In this document: one piece after another, positions 1 through 5,517 of the stretch
How positions within the stretch are numbered: position 1 is the stretch's first letter
Layout of the letters: each line of letters begins with the position of its first letter
Source of the DNA: Bacteroidales bacterium
Lineage (GTDB): Bacteria > Bacteroidota > Bacteroidia > Bacteroidales > JAADGE01
Assembly (NCBI GenBank): GCA_024762915.1
Contig: JANTGL010000061.1
Coordinates: forward strand, 1 to 11,082
Length of the DNA: 11,082 nt
Direction: 5' to 3'
Translations under genes and position numbers: made by a program
Notes under the pieces: generated by a model
Told to the model about the DNA's origin: nothing
The model's database searches: none
Seen by the model: the letters and a program-made list of their open reading frames with translations, nothing else

Positions 1-145
1 CAAGAACAAATGTTGTTGCCAATCCCATTCCTAATCCGTTTATGGCTGAAGTTGTTGTACCCAATGTGGGACATAAACCCAGAAGCATAACAAATACGGC
101 ATTTTCGGCAAAAAACCCTTTGGTAAATATCTTTAGTTTGCTCAT
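1..145 (-). CDS. rnfE: RnfE, integral membrane subunit of the Rnf complex (5' part only)
   Basis: Only the first 48 codons are present; the gene runs off the left edge. It starts at an ATG (145-143), and translation gives a short basic N-terminus (MSKLKIFTKG) followed by a hydrophobic segment containing AENAVFVMLLGLCPTLG and then the block SAINGLGMGLATTF. The N-terminal FxENxVFV, GLCPTL and SAINGLGMG blocks are typical of the RnfE/NqrD family. In the family this is a polytopic inner-membrane subunit that, with RnfA and RnfD, forms the ion-translocating core and helps bind the intramembrane Fe-S centre; the Cys in GLCPTL is a conserved ligand position. It begins 61 bp after the rnfG stop on the same strand, consistent with the order B-C-D-G-E-A. 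NqrD of Na+-NQR is related, but the rnfB/rnfC context decides for Rnf. What lies beyond the edge, expected to be rnfA, cannot be seen. Confidence 0.95.
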   Translation of the reverse strand, partial: MSKLKIFTKGFFAENAVFVMLLGLCPTLGTTTSAINGLGMGLATTFVL

Positions 146-206
146 TTTTTAATAGTTGAAAGTTTATAAAGTTCTTAAAATCAATAATCTGATAAAAAAA
201 CAAATT

Positions 207-818
207 TTAATCATTCTTTTTAATTTTTTTAAACGCATTATATGCACGCTCTGTTGCATCGCAAAATGCCCTGGAACTGATAGTTGCAGCTGTTATTGCA
301 TCAACGGTGCCTTGGTCTTTTGTAACTTCAATAATAATTCCGTCATGATCTTTATCCGGAGTATTCGGGACATCCATAGAATCAAATTGATTGCTGAATG
401 TTGATTTACTTCTTTGCATTTTATCTCCCAAACCCGGAGTTTCGTGATGTTCCAAAACGGAAGTTTTATGAATATGTCCGTCAGGATCAAAGCCGACCAT
501 TACAGAAATTAATCCGCTGAATCCTTTTTTTGAAAACGTTTTAATCGCATATCCAACAATTTTATCGTCTTTTTCAGCCGGATAACATTCTACGCTGTCA
601 CTTCCTTCAACGGGTATTTTAAACATATCTTCAATCGGGTTGTTATCAAAATCGTTAACGACATTTTTAATCGCTTTTTTCTTTTTTTCAAGTTTGGCTT
701 TTGCTATCGGATCTTTGGTTTTTTGATATACAAAAGCCAATGTGCCGGCTGCAATTGCAGAAACCAAAAAAAGGACGATTACCATATTTGCAAATGTAGA
801 TTCTCTTTGTTTAGCCAT
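207..818 (-). CDS. rnfG: RnfG, covalent-FMN subunit of the Rnf complex
   Basis: This 203-residue protein has one N-terminal membrane helix (about residues 11-31) and a soluble extracytoplasmic FMN-binding domain (about 70-200). The conserved HETPGLGDK block is at residues 125-133, and the flavin-attachment motif lies near the C-terminus at 176-181 (T-A-A-T-I-S). In the family, FMN is bound through a phosphodiester to the threonine of S/T-G-A-T-x-S/T, here T179. An alanine (A177) occupies the usual glycine position, but the acceptor threonine and the following serine are intact. A Lys-rich stretch at 43-51 follows the membrane helix. The gene starts at ATG (818-816), 22 bp after rnfD on the same strand, and is followed by rnfE, so it is a mid-operon gene. 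RnfG carries electrons between the Fe-S proteins and the membrane subunits. NqrC is homologous but is excluded by the neighbours. Confidence 0.97.
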   Translation of the reverse strand: MAKQRESTFANMVIVLFLVSAIAAGTLAFVYQKTKDPIAKAKLEKKKKAIKNVVNDFDNNPIEDMFKIPVEGSDSVECYPAEKDDKIVGYAIKTFSKKGFSGLISVMVGFDPDGHIHKTSVLEHHETPGLGDKMQRSKSTFSNQFDSMDVPNTPDKDHDGIIIEVTKDQGTVDAITAATISSRAFCDATERAYNAFKKIKKND

Positions 819-840
819 TTTTCCGAATTATAAAATCATT

Positions 841-1845
841 TTATTTTTTAATTTTTTCGCCGAATCTCTTCGGTTTCATATACATATTAATTAAGGGTAC
901 AAATGCATTCATTATCAAAATTGCAAATGAAACACCTTCCGGGAATGCACCCCAAACACGAATAATGATTGTTAATAAACCGATAAAAACACCGTAAAGA
1001 ATCATGCCTCTTTTACTCATCGGGGAACTAACATAATCGGTAGCCATAAAAACTGCTCCCAGCAGCAGACCTCCGCTTAATAAATGAAACATGGGATCGG
1101 CAAATTTTACGGGATTAGCATACCATAAAATACTTGTAAAAACAGCAACCGTTCCGAGAATTGATACCGGAATGTGCCAAGTAATAATTTTTTTCATCAA
1201 CAAATAAACCAAACCTATTAAAATGGCAGCTGCACCTACTTCACCGAGAGATCCTCCCGTATTCCCTAACAACATTTGCATATAATCAGGAACTTGACTC
1301 GTGAGTTTTACGGCAGATTCACCGTTTCTGAGACCTTCAGCTAAAACACCCAAAGGCGTTGCTCCGGTCGTAACATCCGTATATCCTAAAAGATGATTGC
1401 TGATTGGACTCGGTTTAGGCCAAGAAGTCATTTGAACGGGCCAAGAAATAAGAAGAAATACACGTCCTGCCAATGCCGGATTAAAAAGGTTATTTCCCAA
1501 ACCTCCGAACGAAATTTTAGCTATTCCGATGGCTACAAATGCTCCTATAATAACCAACCAAATCGGAAGATTACTCGGTAAATTAAATGCTAACAATAAA
1601 CCGGTTAAAGCTGCAGAGCCGTCAGTGATTGTTGAGGGCTTTTTCAGGACAAATTTTGTTAACAAATATTCAAACAATATGCAAGAAAGTACGGAAGTAA
1701 TAATCACAATAATTGCTCCCAATCCAAAAAACCAAACGGAAACAAATAAGGTAGGTAATAATGCGATTAATACGCCGTACATCAATTTTTTCACGGAATT
1801 TGTTCCGAGTTGATGCGGTGAAAGTGAAACAATTAATTTAGACAT
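841..1845 (-). CDS. rnfD: RnfD, covalent-FMN integral membrane subunit of the Rnf complex
   Basis: This 334-residue polytopic membrane protein has roughly eight to ten hydrophobic segments, for example about 22-41, 42-65, 94-115, 205-217, 255-275, 280-297 and 303-322. The family block around LFNPALAGRVFL (residues 120-131) is clear. The flavin motif T-G-A-T-P-L is at 160-165, with T163 as the expected acceptor of phosphodiester-linked FMN. The segment ATDYVSSPMSKRGM (268-281) is also typical of the RnfD/NqrB/RSXD family. The length is close to the usual 320-350 residues. RnfD spans the inner membrane and passes electrons along the ion-pumping path with RnfG. The start is ATG (1845-1843). A 70-bp AT-rich spacer separates it from rnfC, the longest gap inside the operon, and I see no promoter or hairpin in it. 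NqrB is the alternative homologue but is normally longer, and the adjacent rnfC and rnfB exclude it. Confidence 0.98.
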   Translation of the reverse strand: MSKLIVSLSPHQLGTNSVKKLMYGVLIALLPTLFVSVWFFGLGAIIVIITSVLSCILFEYLLTKFVLKKPSTITDGSAALTGLLLAFNLPSNLPIWLVIIGAFVAIGIAKISFGGLGNNLFNPALAGRVFLLISWPVQMTSWPKPSPISNHLLGYTDVTTGATPLGVLAEGLRNGESAVKLTSQVPDYMQMLLGNTGGSLGEVGAAAILIGLVYLLMKKIITWHIPVSILGTVAVFTSILWYANPVKFADPMFHLLSGGLLLGAVFMATDYVSSPMSKRGMILYGVFIGLLTIIIRVWGAFPEGVSFAILIMNAFVPLINMYMKPKRFGEKIKK

Positions 1846-1915
1846 AGAATTATATTATTATTTAATTTCTTAATGTTTATTATTAGTTGTAATATTTAAT
1901 TAAGTTTTGACTGTT

Positions 1916-3250
1916 TTATTTCATACTTTGTGCTCTGCGCATTGCACCTACGGCGCTTTTACCCAATCTGATATAATCCAATAAAGGTCTGTCAGACGGA
2001 CAAGTATAGCTACACGATCCGCATTCGATACAATCTAAAACGTCTTCTTTTTCACTTCTTTCAACCATAGCTTTTTCTGCGAGAGTCATTAATAAAAAGG
2101 GTTCTAAACCCATCGGACAAACACCGACGCATTTTGCACAGCGAATACACGGTTTTATTTCTCGTCTTTTTGATTCTTCTCTCGGTAATATTAATATTCC
2201 GGAAGTTCCTTTAGTTACGGTAACTTCAGTTGAGTTTAAGGCTTTTCCCATCATCGGTCCGCCGCTGATAATCTTTCCGGTATCCTTCGGTAAACCACCG
2301 GCAGCTTCAATCAACATACTTATCGGAGTACCTGTTCTGACCATTAAATTTTTTGGTTCTGAAACCGATTTTCCCGTAACGGTTACCACACGCTCAAACA
2401 AGGGTTTATTTTTTTGTACGGCTTCATAAACAGCAAACACCGTTCCGACATTATGCACAACGGCACCAACGGCAATCGGCAAACCACCGGACGGAACTTC
2501 TCTTCCCGTAACCGCCTTAATCAACTGTTTCTCACCACCTTGAGGGTATTGAACTTTCAATGCCGTAACAGAAATGCCGTCATAATTTTTAGAAAGTTTT
2601 TTCAAATGAGCGATTGCATCTAGTTTATTGTTTTCAATTCCGATAGCTGCTTTATTAACGTCTAATGCTTTCATTAATATTTTTGTCCCAACCAATATTT
2701 CTTCTCCTTTTTCAAGCATCAATCGGTGATCTGCTGTCAAATAGGGTTCACATTCAACACCATTAATAATTAACACTTCAGCTATCATACCTTTGGGCGG
2801 AAGAAGTTTTACATGCGTAGGAAATGTTGCACCTCCCAAACCGACAATTCCGGCATCTTGTATTTTTTTCAAAATTTCAGTCTTATCAAAGCTGAAAGTT
2901 TTTATTAAATCGGTATTTCTGTTAATGTTTTCATCCCATTCATCTTCTTCAACATTAATTACTATTGCCGGTTTTTTATAACCGCTTGCATCAGCAATAT
3001 TATCTATTTTAAAAACCGTTCCTGAAACAGAAGAATGAATATTAGCAGAAACAAAACCACCGCTTTGAGCAATAATTTGACCAACTTTTACCTTATCTTT
3101 TTTATTTACAATTATTTTTGCGGGTGCTCCGATATGTTGTGCAATAGGAATTGTAACTTGTTTAGGTATCGATAAAATTTCAATTTTTTTATCCGGAGTA
3201 AGTTTATTTTCCGGCGGATGAACACCGCCTTTCGGGAATGATTTTAACAT
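1916..3250 (-). CDS. rnfC: RnfC, NADH/FMN and Fe-S subunit of the Rnf complex
   Basis: RnfC is the peripheral subunit that reduces NAD+ (or oxidises NADH) and exchanges electrons with RnfB. From the ATG at 3250 the protein has 444 residues. It starts with the family N-terminus MLKSFPKGGVHPPENK and a barrel-sandwich region (about 28-85). A NuoF-like flavin/NADH module follows, with GLGGATFPTHVKL (137-149) and NGVECEPYLTADHRL (163-177). A SLBB-like region follows at about 285-350. Two ferredoxin-type [4Fe-4S] motifs lie at C368/C371/C374/C378 and C407/C410/C413/C417. The reading frame stays open 38 codons further upstream, but that Lys/Ile-rich extension would overlap the 3' end of rnfB and match nothing in the family, so I chose the inner ATG, 25 bp after rnfB. 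The protein ends soon after the second cluster, without the long Ala/Lys-rich tail of gammaproteobacterial RnfC. Confidence 0.98.
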   Translation of the reverse strand: MLKSFPKGGVHPPENKLTPDKKIEILSIPKQVTIPIAQHIGAPAKIIVNKKDKVKVGQIIAQSGGFVSANIHSSVSGTVFKIDNIADASGYKKPAIVINVEEDEWDENINRNTDLIKTFSFDKTEILKKIQDAGIVGLGGATFPTHVKLLPPKGMIAEVLIINGVECEPYLTADHRLMLEKGEEILVGTKILMKALDVNKAAIGIENNKLDAIAHLKKLSKNYDGISVTALKVQYPQGGEKQLIKAVTGREVPSGGLPIAVGAVVHNVGTVFAVYEAVQKNKPLFERVVTVTGKSVSEPKNLMVRTGTPISMLIEAAGGLPKDTGKIISGGPMMGKALNSTEVTVTKGTSGILILPREESKRREIKPCIRCAKCVGVCPMGLEPFLLMTLAEKAMVERSEKEDVLDCIECGSCSYTCPSDRPLLDYIRLGKSAVGAMRRAQSMK

Positions 3251-3275
3251 TTTTAACGAGTTAAATTCTGTTATT

Positions 3276-4199
3276 TTAAATTGCTTTATCTTCTTTATTT
3301 TCGGTATTTTCTTTTGCTGCTTTAACCAAATCAACACCTTCATTATTAGAATCCTGTTTTTCAACGGATTTTATTTTCCTTGCCGGAAGATTCACTTCCC
3401 AAATGGCATCCGTCGGACAAACACTGACACATTTTCTGCAAAGCACACATTTTACGGGATCGATATATGATAAGAAGTTTTCAATGGTAATGGCATCGTA
3501 TTTACATTCTTTAAAACACAAACTGCAACCGATGCAAGCTACTGAACACGCTTTTTTTGCAGGTCCTCCTTTGTCTTGACTGATACATGAAACAAAAATT
3601 CGGCGACTTTTTTTGCCGACCGGTCTCAATTCGATAATATCTTTCGGACACGCTTCGACACACGCACCGCAAGCCGTACATTTATCTTCCAAAACAACGG
3701 GAAGATCTGTTTCCGGATCCATATACATGGCATCAAAATTACATGAATCAACACATTCGCCCAATCCGAGACATCCGTATTGACATGCCGTATCACCGGA
3801 ATACAAATTAGCCATAATTGTACAATTCGCTGCTCCGTCATAATCCGTCGTTTTTTTCCTGAATTGAGGGGCACCGTTACATCTTATAACAGCAACTTGT
3901 TTATCTTTTTCCTCAACTTCTCTGCCGAGAACTTTCGCAACCCGTGCCATGGTTTCATTTCCTCCGACAGGACAAAACAAATCATCTAATTCATCAGCTT
4001 TCACACAAGCTTCCGCAAAATTACGACAGCCGGGAAAACCGCAGCCTCCGCAATTTGCTGCAGGCAATTCACTTTCTACTTCATCAATACGAGGATCTTC
4101 AAAAACTTTAAATTTTTGTGAAGCCCAATATAAAATAACGGCAGATAATAAACCTACTGCACTGACTGTGATGATAGTTGCTGTTACTACTTCATTCAT
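3276..4199 (-). CDS. rnfB: RnfB, multi-cluster ferredoxin-accepting subunit of the Rnf complex
   Basis: RnfB takes electrons from reduced ferredoxin. From the ATG at 4199 it has 307 residues: an N-terminal membrane helix (about 3-26); the RnfB signature ANCGGCGFPGC with C50, C53, C58 and probably C76; a central region with C107, C126, C139, C143, C149 and C153; a ferredoxin motif C174/C177/C180/C184; a further group C205, C218, C222, C225, C228, C232; and a last ferredoxin motif C251/C254/C257/C261. Together with C65 this makes 25 cysteines, enough for about six [4Fe-4S] clusters. That is more than in short gammaproteobacterial RnfB and typical of the Bacteroidota/Clostridia type. The charged tail (about 275-307) is Glu/Lys/Asn-rich. 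A TTG at 4220, overlapping the rseC stop, could add seven residues, but the ATG directly before the hydrophobic helix fits the family better. Confidence 0.97.
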   Translation of the reverse strand: MNEVVTATIITVSAVGLLSAVILYWASQKFKVFEDPRIDEVESELPAANCGGCGFPGCRNFAEACVKADELDDLFCPVGGNETMARVAKVLGREVEEKDKQVAVIRCNGAPQFRKKTTDYDGAANCTIMANLYSGDTACQYGCLGLGECVDSCNFDAMYMDPETDLPVVLEDKCTACGACVEACPKDIIELRPVGKKSRRIFVSCISQDKGGPAKKACSVACIGCSLCFKECKYDAITIENFLSYIDPVKCVLCRKCVSVCPTDAIWEVNLPARKIKSVEKQDSNNEGVDLVKAAKENTENKEDKAI

Positions 4200-4216
4200 A
4201 TTCAGGTTTTTTATTG

Positions 4217-4672
4217 TCAAACAGTAACTCCTGAAAAATCAGGTTCTGTATTTGATTTTTTTATAGAAAATGAGAATGTTTTTTTGATTTTATCTTTTGT
4301 TAAATATAAAATTAAATAATACGGAACAAGTGCTCCTAATGCCGTTAATCCGGAAATTCCTTCATTTTTTGTCAAAAACATGGTAACAGCAAGAATTGTA
4401 AAAACAATTACAAACGGCAATAAATAGCCTAAAAAAAGAGCACGGTATCCTAAAGTTTGTTTAAAATAGACATCAATTGAATCACCAACCCGATATATTT
4501 TCGGATTTGGTATTGTAACATCGATTATTTTCTCTTCAACATCCGATACCGAACAACTTGTATTTAATTGGCATGAAAGGCATGCAGATTTTGCAATGAT
4601 GCTGACTTTAAGGTCATTTCCAGCAATTTCTTTAATCACACCTTGATGTTCTATTTGTTTAATTTTCTCCAT
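4217..4672 (-). CDS. rseC: RseC/MucC-family membrane protein (SoxR-reducing system type)
   Basis: This 151-residue protein belongs to the RseC/MucC family. An N-terminal soluble domain of about 75 residues has the cysteine motif C31-x2-C34-x5-C40, and two membrane helices follow (about 78-100 and 105-124) before a short polar tail. In E. coli, RseC is linked to sigma-E control and to the Rsx/Rnf-dependent reduction of SoxR. In Bacteroidota a homologue regularly precedes rnfB, which is the arrangement here: it is the first gene of the rnf cluster, and its TGA stop lies 17 bp before the preferred rnfB start. The three N-terminal cysteines suggest a redox or Fe-S role, but the biochemical function is not established. 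The start is ATG (4672-4670), and a good promoter candidate ends 16 bp upstream. The symbol reflects family membership; I do not imply a sigma-E pathway here. Confidence 0.9.
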   Translation of the reverse strand: MEKIKQIEHQGVIKEIAGNDLKVSIIAKSACLSCQLNTSCSVSDVEEKIIDVTIPNPKIYRVGDSIDVYFKQTLGYRALFLGYLLPFVIVFTILAVTMFLTKNEGISGLTALGALVPYYLILYLTKDKIKKTFSFSIKKSNTEPDFSGVTV

Positions 4673-4688
4673 TTTATTTTGAAAAAAG

Positions 4689-4717
4689 CAAATTTAAAAA
4701 AAGCTTGGGAATTCAAA
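4689..4717 (-). promoter_or_regulatory. Bacteroidota-type promoter for rseC-rnf
   Basis: Read on the minus strand, TTTG (4717-4714) is followed after 17 bp by TAAATTTG (4696-4689). The second box matches the -7 consensus TAnnTTTG exactly, and the spacing is within the range described for Bacteroidota primary sigma factor promoters. It lies 16 bp upstream of the rseC ATG, which would give a very short leader of about 10 nt. This would let rseC-rnf be expressed independently of the upstream exporter gene. The assignment rests on pattern matching only. Confidence 0.5.
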
Positions 4718-4751
4718 CATGACAAATACACATATTTTATAATTTAGAAAG

Positions 4752-4787
4752 CTTATAAATTATAAGATAAAATCCTCTTATTATCTT
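4752..4787 (-). repeat. Overlapping AT-rich inverted repeats after the exporter gene; possible weak terminator
   Basis: Two inverted repeats overlap at the 3' end of the exporter gene. One pairs AAGATAA (4764-4770) with TTATCTT (4781-4787), a 7-bp stem with a 10-nt loop that includes the exporter's stop codon. The other is the near-palindrome CTTATAAATTATAAG (4752-4766). They share bases, so they are mutually exclusive. The stems contain almost no G or C and no T-run follows, so a role as an intrinsic terminator between the exporter and rseC is possible but weakly supported. In AT-rich DNA such repeats can arise by chance. Confidence 0.25.
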
Positions 4788-5470
4788 TCAAGAGAATTCG
4801 TAACGGAAAGCTCTTTATTAATATCTTGTTGAATTACAGAATCTTGCGGAAGAAATGCACTGATTATTACAAAAAGGGCAAACAAGACAATTAAGATACC
4901 CGTTATTCTGTTTATCCATAACAAATTACGGAGTCGAATTCGTTTTTTAAAAATCGTTACCAAACCAATCAGACTCAACCACCAAATAAGAGAACCTGTG
5001 AATACCGCAATAATCATAATAAAAATATGAAAATTACTGACTGCCTTGTCAATCATATTAAATGCCGTAAAGAAAGCACCGAATGCCAGAATTGTTATCG
5101 GATTAGAAACCGTGATAAGAAAACTTGTAATATAATCTTTATAATAATTATTTCCTTTCACTCTTAATTTCCGGATTTGCTTTGCAGGATTTGAAATTGA
5201 AATTCTGATACCTACAAGAATTAAAAATGCACCGCCTATGATTCGAATATATGTTTGATTTTCAATCAAAAAATCGGATATAAAAGTAATGCTGAAGCCG
5301 GCAATTATTGCATAAATAATATCTGCGGAAGCAGCTCCCGAACCCGAGACAAAACCCGACTTAAACCCCTTATTTAATGTCCGTTGTATACACAAAACGC
5401 CGATGGGACCCAAAGGTGCAGAAACGGAAATTCCGATGAGTAATCCTTTTATGACAAATAATAAATCCAA
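4781..5470 (-). CDS. LysE/RhtB-family amino-acid exporter-like membrane protein
   Basis: This 229-residue protein has six predicted membrane helices (about 4-30, 40-68, 73-92, 110-135, 148-175 and 185-207), the expected size and layout of the LysE/RhtB exporter family. Family motifs are SAPLGPIGVLCIQRTLNKG at 17-35, GSGAASADIIYA at 43-54 and the SNPIT block at 122-126. Members export amino acids or related small molecules across the inner membrane; the substrate cannot be read from the sequence. The only plausible start is TTG (5470-5468): an in-frame TAA lies four codons upstream and no ATG or GTG precedes the first helix. The gene lies 47 bp after the acyltransferase on the same strand, so the two may be co-transcribed, and 108 bp before rseC. 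Pairing with an aminolipid-type acyltransferase hints at amino-acid or lipid handling, but this is inference only. Confidence 0.85.
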   Translation of the reverse strand: MDLLFVIKGLLIGISVSAPLGPIGVLCIQRTLNKGFKSGFVSGSGAASADIIYAIIAGFSITFISDFLIENQTYIRIIGGAFLILVGIRISISNPAKQIRKLRVKGNNYYKDYITSFLITVSNPITILAFGAFFTAFNMIDKAVSNFHIFIMIIAVFTGSLIWWLSLIGLVTIFKKRIRLRNLLWINRITGILIVLFALFVIISAFLPQDSVIQQDINKELSVTNSLER

Positions 5471-5517
5471 ATATTCAAATTAAAAGAGTATGCAAATGAA
5501 CCAAAAAAAACTGAGCA

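Noticed and set aside
156..404. Plus-strand open frame with several cysteines opposite rnfG
   Set aside because: It is antisense to rnfG, including the conserved flavin motif; its composition reflects the opposite strand and it has no recognisable domain.
1393..1813. Plus-strand open frames opposite rnfD
   Set aside because: They lie antisense to a strongly conserved membrane protein and show no family resemblance, so they are shadow frames.
1846..1915. Internal promoter or hairpin between rnfC and rnfD
   Set aside because: This 70-bp AT-rich spacer contains no TTTG or TAnnTTTG on the coding strand and no stem of note.
3251..3364. A 38-codon N-terminal extension of RnfC
   Set aside because: The frame is open, but it overlaps the end of rnfB, is Lys/Ile-rich low-complexity sequence and matches no known RnfC N-terminus; MLKSFPKGGVHPPE from 3250 is the family start.
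4200..4220. TTG start for rnfB overlapping the rseC TGA stop
   Set aside because: It is possible as a translational-coupling overlap, but the ATG at 4199 immediately precedes the conserved membrane helix and is the better start.
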